Positions 44,147-54,357 of a DNA stretch of 64,000 nt are shown in pieces. The notes below the pieces were generated by a model. That model made no database searches, was not told where the DNA came from, and saw only the letters and a program-made list of their open reading frames with translations. The position numbers and the translations under genes are program-made. Every line of letters starts with the position of its first letter. Positions within the stretch are counted from its first letter, which is position 1. The DNA comes from Ctena decussata (Eukaryota > Mollusca > Bivalvia > Lucinida > Lucinidae), in assembly GCA_963989385.1 (NCBI GenBank), contig OZ022505.1:57725737-57789736 (forward strand), written 5' to 3'.

Positions 44147-44300
44147 GTAAAAACATTTGAAAAAAAAATATTCTTCAGAACTGAAAGGTCAATGACCTTG
44201 TTGAAATGGAATGTGTTATTGGGACTCGGGGTGGCATCTGATCTGCGTCGTCACTGTTTACCTATGTCCTATTTATGGGACGTTGGTCATGAATGAGTTA
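44147..44300. repeat. ~460 bp tandem array, right part after the insertion
   Basis: GGTAAAAACATTTGAAAA, CTTCAGAACTGAAAGGTCAA, TGACCTTGTTG and GGGACTCGGGGTGGCATC continue the unit that stopped at 39746, compared with 38905-39060 and 39395-39530. Confidence 0.65.
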
Positions 44301-44699
44301 AGGGCTGCTGCTAACTTTAGAGCCACCATACACCAATAATTATTTGGACATTTTGCTTGAGCATTTATGAGGTTGAAGACAGCATTGTACTCAACATAGT
44401 TGGCATTTTATGATTGAACTGTATTGAGGAGTAGCGTTACTTCAGTGACTGAGTTTTATGTCAAAGTGATTTCTCTTTTAAACGCATACTGTACATTAAG
44501 CAGTTTAAGTCAAGCCGAAAATTTATTGAAAAATTATGCTCAATTTTGGACACAATCGATGTTTTGTACAGTAGTTTATTGTAAACAATTTTTTCATCGT
44601 CTGGTTTAAGCCATTTATAAAGTGAAGAATTTCTTTAGGGAAGTACAATAAAATTCGTAGGTGTCAACTGTATTTCGTAATTTTACAAAACAAGAAAAA

Positions 44700-44709
44700 T
44701 ATATAAAAA
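44700..44709 (+). promoter_or_regulatory. Candidate TATA box of the 44802 first exon
   Basis: TATATAAAAA lies 93 bp before the ATG at 44802. A start site about 30 bp downstream would leave a 5' UTR of about 65 bases. It is supported by position only. Confidence 0.35.
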
Positions 44710-44801
44710 CTTGTTAAAGCAAAGAAATAGTGACATGAACCATATGAATGCCGTTAATTGTTAAATAAGTGAAACTAATTTTTATTTGTTTTTGTTAAAA
44801 C

Positions 44802-44868
44802 ATGGACATAAAGCGAGTTCTTTGGATAGGTTTTATTTTCCGGTTAACGGTCTTAATTTCGTTTACAG
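44802..44868 (+). CDS. Candidate signal-peptide first exon, unknown secreted protein
   Basis: The ATG at 44802 (AACATGG) encodes MDIKRVLWIGFIFRLTVLIS, then FT and one base, ending at CAG|GTAAGT. A short basic start and a hydrophobic stretch fit a signal peptide. The phase 1 boundary is usual for exons that join class 1-1 extracellular modules. It aligns with the exon at 58480: M-x-x-K-x-V-x-W-I, then IF, T, VL and a final phase 1 base at a GTAAG donor. The following exon was not recognised, so the product is unknown. Confidence 0.5.
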
Positions 44869-45167
44869 GTAAGTGAAATGCCTTTTACGGACGAAATTAA
44901 AAAAATGGGGCACGTAATATACATGTAATTAGCGTATTACAATACAGTAATGCGTACAGAATTGGTACATGATATTGCAAACAGTGTAAACCCTGATCAG
45001 ACTTTAGGAACAATCTGATTTGCATTTGAACTGCTCGCTCAGACCTGTCTGTCCCATTATTTAGACTTTGTACGGTAAATGAGAAGTTAATAAAAGAAAT
45101 ATAGAAAGCCCGTGAGACTGTAAAATTATAATTAGTGATGTTCTGTTTCTCAAGAAGGCACTGCCCA

Positions 45168-45272
45168 GCAGGCACATGACGTCAAAATGACGTCTTACTA
45201 ACGTCGATGCGACGTCATTACGTCGCATCGACGTCAGTACGACGTCATTTTAACGTCATGTGCCTGCTGGGT
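45168..45272. mobile_element. 105 bp CCAGCAGGCACATGACGTC palindrome
   Basis: CCAGCAGGCACATGACGTCA and TGACG-rich text fold back on AACGTCATGTGCCTGCTGG. The stem carries six or more GACGTC/TGACGTCA-like sites, some matching the CRE core. It is the clearest member of this palindrome family. A decayed relative, CAAGCAGGCATACAACCGAA, lies at 45724. Confidence 0.8.
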
Positions 45273-45913
45273 GGTTTTCAGGGAGGCACTTTTGACGTTC
45301 AGCCCTGAGCCGGTCACGTTAAGTTCCTAATTGTACACAAAACCCAGTTGTACACAATGAGCGATAGTCATTGAATTGCATTTTCTTTTTCTTTTTCTTC
45401 TTTTTTTCTTCTTTTTATGAACGCCGACGACGCACTGACAAACTTAATAACGATAAAGCCCATTTGTGAGCGCCTAGGCTATACATCAGTCAATCCACAA
45501 ACAAGAAGTGCATTCTTTTAATTCCAACTCGCAAATCTAAAATTATCCGCTCTAGTGAGTATCTTAGAAAGCGCCAAATAGAAAATGGTTCCAAGCATAT
45601 GCCAATTGCTGGGGTTGTATAAAAAGTCATTTTTTACGCGCTCTCGACCGATGAAATTGCACTAAATTATCGTTTCAATATGAAGAATCTGCGAATACAT
45701 GTTATTTCAAAGCACAGGCTTCCAAGCAGGCATACAACCGAAATGACGCCGTTTCGACGATGTCACAACGACGTTGATGTGTAAATCAAATTAACACCCC
45801 AATCCCGCACTTACTGCAAGCACAGCCCGTCCTTGCTGTTTGATACTTTCATTAGAAATATTCGTCCTTGTATTTTTTCATTATTATCATATTTTCTTCT
45901 TCCAACTTATTTA

Positions 45914-46165
45914 TGGGGTGGTTTGGTGGTGCGATGGTGCTGGGTATAACTTCCAGTGCCGGGGCGCCCTACTGATTTGGGTAATAGTAGGGCAAGGGCC
46001 TACTGTGCTTGCAGTAGGTGCGGGTGGGGCTTGTTTTTTTGACATTTTTTTCTCTCGTCTATCATTTTTCTTTTCTTTCTCCCTCTCTTTGGATGACGGC
46101 CCGATATGGACTGAAATACTGTCTCAAACGCCGTTAAACCCAAAACAAAACAACCAACCAAATCC
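45914..46165 (+). mobile_element. SINE-like retroposon, (AACC)n family, copy d (near full length)
   Basis: GGGGTGGTTTGGTGGTGCGA, TATAACTTCCAGTGCCGGGG, GCCTACTGTGCTTGCAGTAG, GACGGCCCGATATGGACTGA and CGTTAAACCCAAAACAAAAC, ending AACCAACC. A 40 bp fragment of the same family in the other orientation lies at 45800-45840. Confidence 0.85.
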
Positions 46166-46255
46166 AACATATTTGACATATTTTATATCAGGTACCTTAT
46201 AGCCATCAGGATCCTTTATACACTCCGTGAAACTTTTGGCTTTTACTCGGAACAG

Positions 46256-46333
46256 GATCGGGGTCAGTCGGATCACCGCTCGGCCTATTCCGCGAATCAC
46301 GGAATTGGCCGAGCGGTGTTCCGACTGGATCGG
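46256..46333. repeat. Hairpin around CGGAAT/ATTCCG
   Basis: GTCAGTCGGATCACCGCTCG and CGAGCGGTGTTCCGACTGG are inverted around CCTATTCCGCGAATCACGGA. It is probably a MITE core; no second copy was seen. Confidence 0.6.
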
Positions 46334-47034
46334 AGTGGGGCTGTTATTGTGTTCGAGGAAAATTGTGTGTTGTAGCGGTGTGTTTATCAACGTTTAATCA
46401 TCAGATCACACAACGACAGTTAGCTACATATAACAGCGTCATTTGCTTCTGAAGTAGTTGGGTGCAGGTTTCGATAATCCATTATTTCAATCCATTATTT
46501 CGACCCAAATTTACTTAATTATGATGTCGCGAACCCACAAGTACCATACACTCAAATTCCTATAGGGTCTGCCTTTTGAATTACACACTAATTGCTCAGC
46601 CAGTCTATTTTGTCCATTCTCTAATGATCGGCCACTGTATTCAATACTAATTGTCTGTCTCTGACATTTCTCTCTGTTTTGTCCATCCGGCTTATGTACA
46701 TGTACCTCCCTTCGTTAAATTATTTATTTTTCGTCCCATTAGAAAAGTTTTCGTGGGTGTCAGACAGCGAACACTGATATGGTTTGCATATTTCATTGGC
46801 GATGCGTTAAGAGAATATGTGACCTTTTTAAACTGTGCAAACACAGATCAACCAGCGCTTTCCCACAGTCTGCGTAGAGTCTCGGATTGGTCGACTCGGG
46901 CGACTTTTCGTGACTCGGCATTTAGGTTGCTTCAGAGTAGGTTAAGGACCTACTGTGCTTGCAGTACGTGCGGGTTGGGGCTGTTATGGCTATTCTTGCC
47001 TCGTCTATTTTTGTATTCTATCCCCTTTCGATGT

Positions 47035-47515
47035 GGGGTTGGTCGGGTCGGGCGATGGTGCTGGGTAACTTTCAGTGCCGGGGCGGCTTACTCATTTGAG
47101 CCGCGACACGAGAAAACCAACAATGTGGTTGTGCGCCCAGCGCAGACTCGGATCAGCCTGGGCATTCTCCCAGTCTGATCAAAGTCTTTGCTGTCCCATG
47201 GAGGTAGCTTATACCCTTAGCCACCCTTTAAGCGCTTAGCAAATAGTCTGATCAGCCTGGGCGGATGCCCAGGATGATCTGAGTGTACGCTTGGCGCACA
47301 ACCACATTGTTGTTTTTTTTTGTGTCGCGGCTCATTTGGATAAAAAAAAGTGCAAAGGCCTGCTGTGCTTGCAGTAGGTGTAGTTGTGGGTTGTTTATTT
47401 TTTCTCTCCTCTGCCATTTCCTTTTATTTTCTCCCCCTCTCTGGCAGCTGGCCCGATATAGACTGAAATACGGCTTCAAAGGGCCGTTAAACCCAAAACA
47501 ATAAATCAATCAACT
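47035..47515 (+). mobile_element. SINE-like retroposon, (AACC)n family, copy e, split by MITE-1
   Basis: The SINE begins GGTCGGGTCGGGCGATGGTG and stops in CTTACTCATTT. It resumes at 47334 as ATTTGGATAAAAAAAAGTGC and runs to GCCGTTAAACCCAAAACAAT. A separate piece of the family (CTACTGTGCTTGCAGTACGT) lies at 46948. Confidence 0.85.
47098..47333. mobile_element. MITE-1 copy 4, inserted in a SINE
   Basis: GAGCCGCGACACGAGAAAAC ... TGTGTCGCGGCTC, flanked by ATTT at 47094-47097 and 47334-47337. SINE relatives read CTGATTTGGATAATAG here, so the empty site contains ATTT once. This fixes the element ends and a 4 bp target duplication. Confidence 0.95.
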
Positions 47516-47678
47516 CTTTCGATTTTGGCTGTTAAGCCCAAACCAACCAACCAACAAACAAATGATCAACCCTTCTTGTTCATGTATAGGAATCCCGGGG
47601 AATCTAAAGAGTGCAAAGCGAAGACTGATCAATCTTAGGTGATTGAGCCTTTACATGATGCGTATGGCCTGGGTCATT

Positions 47679-47854
47679 TTTAGCTCGCCTGAACGAAAGT
47701 TCAGGAAGAGCTATTGTTGTCACCCTGGCGTCGGCGTCGGCGTCCGCGTCCGCGTCGGCGTCCGAAATGGATGTTTTGGTTAAAGTTTTTTTATGTGATG
47801 GGCAATGCGCTGCAGGCGAGCTATCCTGTACGCGGACAGGTCTTGTTCTCCCAA
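47679..47854 (+). mobile_element. TTAGCTCGCCTGAAC element, copy 1
   Basis: Starts with a small hairpin (CTGAACGAAAGTTCAG), then AAGAGCTATTGTTGTC, GGCGTCGGCGTCNGCG repeats and TTTATGTGATGGGCAATGCG. It ends GCGAGCTATCCTGTAC, CGGACAGGTCTTGTT. The copy in the other orientation is at 61674-61852. Confidence 0.75.
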
Positions 47855-48003
47855 GGCTAATCGCTTAATATATATTCAAATGGATCATTAAATTGTTTAA
47901 AGAAACATCGAAAGCTCTTACTGGGCTACGCAAACCAGGCTGGTCTTAATATTTATTTGGTTCCCACTCGTTCTGAGGTACTCTTTGTCATGACTTGATA
48001 TAT

Positions 48004-48006
<3 letters not shown>

Positions 48007-48059
<53 letters not shown>
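48007..48059. repeat. (CT)n microsatellite
   Basis: About 26 CT units. Confidence 0.95.
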
Positions 48060-48060
<1 letters not shown>

Positions 48061-48207
48061 CAACAGATTTAGATAATAACAGACATGACCAGGTCCATAA
48101 CTGATACGGCTATTACGTATCAAGACACGCCCATCATGATTCTTTTCATAGAATACCTAGTGAGCACATCGTCGAAAAACGTCAGCACGACGTCATGTGC
48201 CCGCTGA

Positions 48208-48450
48208 GTTGGTTGGTTGTTTTGGGTTTAACTGCCGTTTGAGACAGAATGTCAGTCTGTATCAGGCCGTCTCCCAGAGAGAGGGAGAAAGAAAAGAGAA
48301 ATGATAGACGAGAGAAAAAACAACAAACAACCCCCGCCCGCACCTACTGCAAGCACAGTAGCCCTTGTCCTACTTTAATCCAAACAAGTAGGACGCATCG
48401 GCACTGGAAGTTGTAACCAGCACAATCGCCCGACCACCAACCCCCCTGCA
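48208..48450 (-). mobile_element. SINE-like retroposon, (AACC)n family, copy f
   Basis: GGTTGGTTGTTTTGGGTTTA at the left is the tail end. CCGCACCTACTGCAAGCACA and GGCACTGGAAGTTGTAACCA follow. A partial CGACGTCATGTGCCCGCTGA palindrome piece abuts it at 48150-48208. Confidence 0.85.
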
Positions 48451-48903
48451 CGCTGAGAATATACCTGTAACTGATAGGACATTATCTGTAATCAGTATTA
48501 TAGCTGCTGTATATCTGTAAAAAGTTAATATTATTACTCAAGCAGTCTTAATGTTTTTAGACGATTTCGTGTTACACAACTATGTACACCATGGGAGAGG
48601 ACAAATATAGGGTTTTCCTGCTACACAACCTTGAGGACAAATACAGGCCTAGCCTACGTCCAATCCTTTGACTCATATGATGTCATGCAATTTCTAAATG
48701 ATAAATATGCAGATGTTGCCATGCAATTTCTTACTGATAAATACCGGTACATAAGTTTAGATCTGAAAATTTAACATCTGATAACATAAGAAAACACAGC
48801 CCCAACTAATTGACCAATGTATCTCAGCAACAGGCTATAAAGGTGCATGGTTATGGTTCCTGCTGGAGTTTTGTCGCCAGTTTTGTCAAAGAAAGCTGAA
48901 ATT

Positions 48904-49131
48904 GCCACGACAAAACCAACAAAGTGGCAAGTGAGCCATGCGAATACTCAGATCAGCCTGGGCATCCACCCAGTCTGATCTGAGTATTTGCTGTCCGAAT
49001 AGGGCTAGCTTAGACCCTTAGCTACCCTTTAAGAGCAGAGCAAAGACCCTGATCAGACTAGCCTGGGCGGTTGTCCAGGCTGATCTGTTTTCTGTGAGAT
49101 CACGTGCCACTTAGTGCGTTTTATCGTGCCG
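48904..49131. mobile_element. Diverged relative of MITE-1 (copy 5)
   Basis: Internal ACTCAGATCAGCCTGGGCAT and CAGGCTGATCTG blocks are as in MITE-1. The ends read GCCACGACAAAACCAACAAA with GTGGCA in place of GTGGTTGTG. The flanking duplication is not clear. Confidence 0.7.
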
Positions 49132-49139
49132 CGACACAA

Positions 49140-50265
49140 AAGTGTCTCTCTGGACGACTTAGGTCTACCAAAATAGAGTCAGTGTCTCGACTTTGAGGAC
49201 AATTTCGTTCCATCCGGACTTAACTCCAAATGAGATAGGAGGCTAAGGAAAATGGAAAAGTTGTTATTGCAGAGTTCATAGTCCTGAAAGTCTACCCAGT
49301 CACCTTAAGGTCCAGCAATTATGTCAAACAATTACTGGCGTGCGACCGGTGGCGGCCATTTTTCTTAACACTTATGTGCCCTGTAACCTAAATAATGTAT
49401 TTAGTTATTCTATATTTTGATTAACTATGCCAGGGGTCACTCCCGTTATTATTCCGATTTTCAATAAAACATGTGACTTATGACAGATCCTTGAAAAACG
49501 TCGTCAATACAAACAGCTACAGATACAAACATGGTTGTACTGTACCAGCAGCGGTCATCGCAACAGTCAGGCGTTGACTGTCTCTTTTCAAAAATACTCT
49601 TTGATAACTTTAACTGTAAATAAACATTTGCAGTTGTAAGACTGCGGTTTGTGTCACAATTTGACAGTATGTGAACTTTCGGAATACAGACCCGAGTGAC
49701 CCTAATATATGTAGGCCGAGGATCAAAATTTCCGCGGAAATGAAATGATATTGGTATTAGGGTAGCTAGCGGAAGCTGTTCACTTTAGCCTCCTAAGCTG
49801 CTCTTTACAGTGGCCGTAAAGTAATCAAACAACTAATGTTAGTCGATACGCTCAAAGTCGCTACATGTAACACTGCCACTGGAGGGTCACCAGAGTCTGA
49901 AATTGTAGTTTGCACCTAAAAGTGGTGTAAGCATGAGAGAAAGACTAGTGGGTGCGCATGTTTTGCGTATTTCATAATTTTCTAAACCGCGCCACCGCGT
50001 CATGTAAAAAAGTACCTTACAGTGTATCGCAAAGCTGTTTACATCAACAGTCTATGAAACCTGAGTAGAATTTACATCCTTATCTTTTGTAAAAGAAAAT
50101 AAGGTTTATGAAACTGCACAAACATCATCCTCATTATAAATGCATAGGTGCAGCCATTTTACAAAGGAATTTCATCATAGGATTAAATGATATGCATGGC
50201 AACGTCAAAAATATTTTATTTTCATATTCTTATTTCAAGTTAACTGGTTACTCATTCAAGGGAAC
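49140..50265. other. Mostly unassigned; possible old TIR element 49228-49800
   Basis: ATAGGAGGCTAAGG (49235) and CTTTAGCCTCCTA (49783) are inverted and could mark an old element. The rest shows only short frames and no repeat that I recognise. Confidence 0.3.
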
Positions 50266-50267
50266 AA

Positions 50268-50455
50268 CTATGCAACTTTCGTTTTTTGTCGCCGTTTTAA
50301 ATAGGGTATACTCTCGGAGGAAAGAATTTGCTCCTTCAGGAGCAAATTCTTTCCTTTAAGAGTAGACCCAGTTGTAGAAGGCTACGTCGTCCATGGAAGC
50401 AAACAGGAAGTCACAAAAGTTGGCTCCCTTTGAAAAATGCCCGAAACTATGACAT
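50268..50455. mobile_element. GGAGCAAATTCTTTCC palindromic MITE, best copy
   Basis: Perfect centre GGAAAGAATTTGCTCCT / AGGAGCAAATTCTTTCC at about 50320-50355. The outer parts CAACTTTCGTTTTTTGTCGC and GAAGCAAACAGGAAGTCACA, AAAAGTTGGC are the arms. It is the reference copy for the family. Confidence 0.85.
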
Positions 50456-50650
50456 TTAACCCATACACATTAAAGGTAACAATAATAACACAAGATATTG
50501 AGGCACCAAAAGCAACTACAGTCAGTACTATATTCAAATTTAAGATCATTTTGTTTCTTCATATTCTAAGGCAGATGGCATGGCAAACACAGTGCATACC
50601 TTGACAAGACTGCTCAAGGAGCTTTCTGTTCCTTGCACAGTCTGACCCAG

Positions 50651-50783
50651 ATTTTATAAAACTTGAGTACATTCTCAAACTCAAAATAAAGCACACTGAT
50701 TGGCTGCTTCCGAACACATGCTCGGAAGCAGCCAATCAGTGTGCTTTATTTTGAGTCTGAGATTATTCTCACGTTTTATAACC
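50651..50783. mobile_element. 132 bp near-perfect hairpin MITE, copy 2
   Basis: TTTTATAAAACTTGAGTACA ... CACGTTTTATAACC, almost identical to 33709-33840 in both stem and loop (ACATGCT). Confidence 0.85.
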
Positions 50784-51145
50784 TCGAACCCAGATCTGGG
50801 ACTACACTGCTTCCTCAGTCACGTCTGTCATAGTATTTTGGGTACTTACATTACATCTTGCTGACTAAACGCAGGTTTGTGCATAATGCAAAATATGGAT
50901 ACTTAAACTTTCGATGGCCTCTTAGTCATATGCAGTCATCCATTTAAATGCCTGGATACTGAATTTTTAGTTTGATGGGTTTGCTTAAATTTCCGCTTCA
51001 GATACGACAGGTATCCATTGCACCTGCAGCCAAAGTAATACGGGTATATTTCAAACTTCAGTGTCTATATCATATCTGGCGTGTAATATACAGAATATAG
51101 TTTTCATCCTTCCATCCGTTTGTCCGTCCATTCATTCGTTAATTA

Positions 51146-51334
51146 CAGTCAACTCTCGATATCTCGAAGTCTAATTTCAGCCCAAACTACTGATATCTCA
51201 AAGTAAATTTTCTGGTGCCAGAAAATTTATTTTGAGATATCAGTAGTTTGAGATAACAGGAGTTGAAATGTAAATAACGTTGACATAAGGAGATAGTTTG
51301 AGATATCAATGTTCGAGATATCGGGAGTTGACTG
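51146..51334. mobile_element. 189 bp MITE with CAGTCAACTCTCGATATCTC ends
   Basis: CAGTCAACTCTCGATATCTC at the left and GAGATATCGGGAGTTGACTG at the right are inverted. A second inverted pair, ACTGATATCTCAAAGTAAAT / ATTTATTTTGAGATATCAGT, surrounds TTCTGGTGCCAGAA. TA lies before the left end; the right flank is TC, so the TA duplication is imperfect. The end sequence suggests a pogo/Tigger-type MITE. Confidence 0.8.
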
Positions 51335-51532
51335 TCATTGGCTTATTGGTTATTCGTCGGTGTCAATCCAGTGACGTAAAATTTCATTAAAGTAATTACG
51401 TTTCGCTCTTTTATTACTCGTATTATATTATCATCGGACCGTTCTGCGGTGGCCAAAGCTAGAATTAGCCCTTACCTATGTAAGGGTCTTGAAATACCCT
51501 GTGAAACCAGAGCAGCCAGCAAGGGAACAAAT

Positions 51533-51768
51533 GAGCCGCGACACGACAAAACCAACAATGTGGTTGTGCGCCCAGCGCAGACTCAGATCAGCCTGGGCAT
51601 CCGCCCAGTCTGATCAGAGCCTTCACTGTCCGCATGAAGGTAGCTTAGACATTCAGCTACCCTTTAAGCGCTTAGCAAAGGGTCTGATCAGACTGGATGA
51701 ATGCCCAGGCTGATCTGAGTCTGCGCTGGCCGCACAACCACATTGTTGGTTTCGTCGTGTCGCGGCTC
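51533..51768. mobile_element. MITE-1 copy 6
   Basis: GAGCCGCGACACGACAAAAC ... TCGTGTCGCGGCTC with perfect AAAT flanks (51529-51532, 51769-51772). A good reference copy. Confidence 0.95.
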
Positions 51769-51821
51769 AAATAATCAACCAAACTTGCCAGCGCAAACCT
51801 ACGCTGGAGAGCTAGGATAAA

Positions 51822-52019
51822 GTCGGGCAAATTTGGACAGCGGGTAAATTCGGACAGTGACATTGTTTCCTTCATATGTCAGTGTTTGGAATTAAAACAA
51901 AATTAACTGGGCAAACAGTAAAAATCCTGACGAGACGGCTCATTATGAGCCATCTCATCTGGATTTTCACTGTTTGCAATGATATGTCCGAATTTACCAG
52001 CTGTCTGAAGTTACCCGAC
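51822..52019. mobile_element. MITE with GTCGGG ends, copy 2
   Basis: Related to 27513-27673, with an extra inner inverted pair (GACGAGACGGCTCATTATGA, GCCATCTCATC). The outer ends are GTCGGGCAAATTTGGACAG and CTGTCTGAAGTTACCCGAC. Confidence 0.85.
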
Positions 52020-52643
52020 TTGACCTAGTCGTGAGACAAAGTTCGATAAATAATTGAGGTGCCCGGGTGCCTAGCTATTGCTTTAAAGATATTTTATACT
52101 TCAAAGACCTTGACTGAAACATTTTGCAAAATGATAGATCTGGGCCCAGGTTCACAATCACACCTTAAGAGATAAGGAATACCTTAAAGTAAGATTTTAC
52201 CTTAAAGTGCTTAAAAGTGAATCTTTACAACACCTTAGCGCTAAGGTATTCCTTAGCTTCAGGAAAAATCTTAAATTTTTTAAGGTTGGTCCGTATCAAC
52301 TTTAACTTTTTAAGGAACTCCTTTACTCTTTATATATGCAAACAATGGCGAATGACCCTTTTAGCTGTAAAAAGAATAAATGAAATATTAATACATTAAA
52401 GCCTTTTATAGTCTAGAAAATATCTAGCGTAGGTCTATATTAATAAATAAACAAAGGTTTACGTATACCCCTGGCTATGGCCATCGCCTATAGACACGAA
52501 GCTTTAAACACCCATCTTTGGCACAGATATGATACAAATTTTAAATTATGTGTACCGGCATCCAGATGATTTCAATCTATCTTCTTTGACCTATAAATAA
52601 ACCTTATATTTAACACTTGAATTCAGAATTAACATGTGGTTTG

Positions 52644-52740
52644 TCAGCGTTCATCGTGTGACGAAGACAATGGGCGGAGCTAAAATTTCATTTGTAGATT
52701 TTAGCGACAGTCACTGGCCTCTTCACACGATGAACGCTGA
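52644..52740. repeat. GCGTTCATCGTGTGA hairpin
   Basis: CAGCGTTCATCGTGTGACGA and CTTCACACGATGAACGCTG are inverted, with TGGGCGGAGCTAAAATTTCA between them. Confidence 0.75.
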
Positions 52741-53884
52741 AAATTTTTATTTAGACTTTATCTTTAGTCTCTTTCTGTGCCGTTTTCGTGATAACTAAGT
52801 GTAGAATATGCCAAATATGGACCGAAGAAAAATTAGTAATGACGTGCTCGGCCATTACGTTATACAGCTGTCGCCATGAGGTGGCGTCAGTCGAACGTTA
52901 CGTAGACCAGTCAAGACATTCGTTTGACTTTGACGTCGCTTGACGATAACGTCACACGATCAATTGTCGTTCATCGGTGTATGAAGCTAGTTGCTGTTAT
53001 AGGTTTATCTAATGGAAGGCAGTGGCAAGTGTTAATATATGAAGGATATTGGAGATATAAGAAACATAAAAAAACTTATAGCAGAATTTTCATCCAAATG
53101 TTTAAGTATGTAAAATTGACCTTATATGTCAGCAGCATCCAGATGCTGAAACCTGTTCCAACCAAGAAGTAAACCAAAACACATATATCTCTGTCTGTCT
53201 GTCTGTCTGTCTCTCTGAGTCTTTTATTTTTGCACATGAAAAGATTTTAGTGTTCAAAGATAGAACCTGCTCAATAGAAAATCATACAATTATGAAACCA
53301 CGGTCCCAGTGTAGGAAACCAGCAGGTACATTACGTCGGTATGTGTATGGTGTGTGCATGCATTATTACAGCATTGTCTTTGCAATTTTCAAGCTCACAC
53401 TTACAAATGCCGCCCGGACACCTTCATACTCAGATTGCGTAGGCCGACCTGGATCGGATATACTATTGGTCAGATGTATGTTTTCGCGACCTCGCCCAGA
53501 ACTAGATTATCTAACCAACAGAGGGCTCGGCCTCTGGGAACTAGTAAAACTACAGCTTGAAATATAAGGAACATCTCGCACCCAGTTCTAAATGTTGTTA
53601 TATGATGCAATGGTAAAGTTGCAAGTACAAACATTCGCACATGTATAAGGCAGTCGTCGTGGCTTTTCCCATGGCGTTCGCCCACCCTTGTTTTGTCTGC
53701 AGCACGAACCCCGCCCCCTTCCCCCCACCCACACACAATAAAAATATAAAATAAAATAAAAAAAATAAAAAATCCTCTCCAGCTCCTAACAAACTACATC
53801 CAAATGAGCTTGGTGTTCGTTTTTTTATTTATTACTATTATTATTTTGTTCCTCTGTCTAGCGGGAATACAACGTTGAAAGTTT

Positions 53885-53945
53885 TCAGCAACATCTCCAC
53901 AATGAGAGAGAGAGAGAAAGAGAAAGAGAGAAAGAGAGAGAGAGT
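53885..53945. repeat. GA-rich microsatellite
   Basis: GAGAGAGAGAAAGAGAAAGA-type text; another GA run lies at 54415-54432. Confidence 0.85.
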
Positions 53946-54074
53946 ATATACAATGGGGCTGGGCTACAAGTTCTCACAGCATTAGTTACACCGGTGACCC
54001 CCCCCCCCTACAATATCAAACACAACGAGACATGGAAAGAAACATATTATACAATTTCTGAACTTATCAAAAGT

Positions 54075-54357
54075 ATAAATAAACTTGTATCAGCACAACG
54101 GCAAGAACATCGTCGTCCCAATACCGATGGAACTTTTTAAGGCACCGGCACTGAGACGCTCGTTATGCATGCAACAAAAATGTATAATGTCAAGAAGATA
54201 TCAACAAGCGAGCTCAATGTCCCACCAACAACGAGGTCATATGGATACGGGGCCTCGGTTTAAAGTCTCATCCGAAAGACCGGAGAAGCGGGGATCGATC
54301 TTGTGACCCCTGGATTGGTAGTCCGGAGTGTTATTCACTACACTACAGCCGCTCCTA
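54075..54357 (-). mobile_element. tRNA-derived Meta-type SINE
   Basis: On the minus strand: AGGAGCGGCTGTAGTGTAGT (head, box A region), AGATCGATCCCCG (box B), then CCGGTCTTTCGGATGAGACT and TTAAACCGAGGCCCCG. This is the conserved core seen in many invertebrate SINEs with a Meta domain. The 3' limit is approximate. Confidence 0.8.

Larger units (their letters stand above)
39985..44147. mobile_element. Nested composite TIR element with GATATC-rich core
   Basis: The outer inverted repeat TAGYAGTACGGTCAATTAG...GATGTGCAAATATG...CTGACC is at 39990-40052 and, inverted, at 44078-44143. Inside it a second pair, TGGGGYTAGTAACAAG, leads into TTAACGAAG-rich subterminal zones (40625-40800 and 43897-44077). 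The core (41180-43115) is GATATC-rich and has no coding frame. The left arm is split by the 572 bp palindrome at 40053-40624. The whole sits in the ~460 bp tandem array. The superfamily is unknown. Confidence 0.75.

Noticed and set aside
46651..47178. 175-codon open frame
   Set aside because: It runs through a SINE fragment, a SINE 5' end and the start of MITE-1, so it is a chance frame across repeats.
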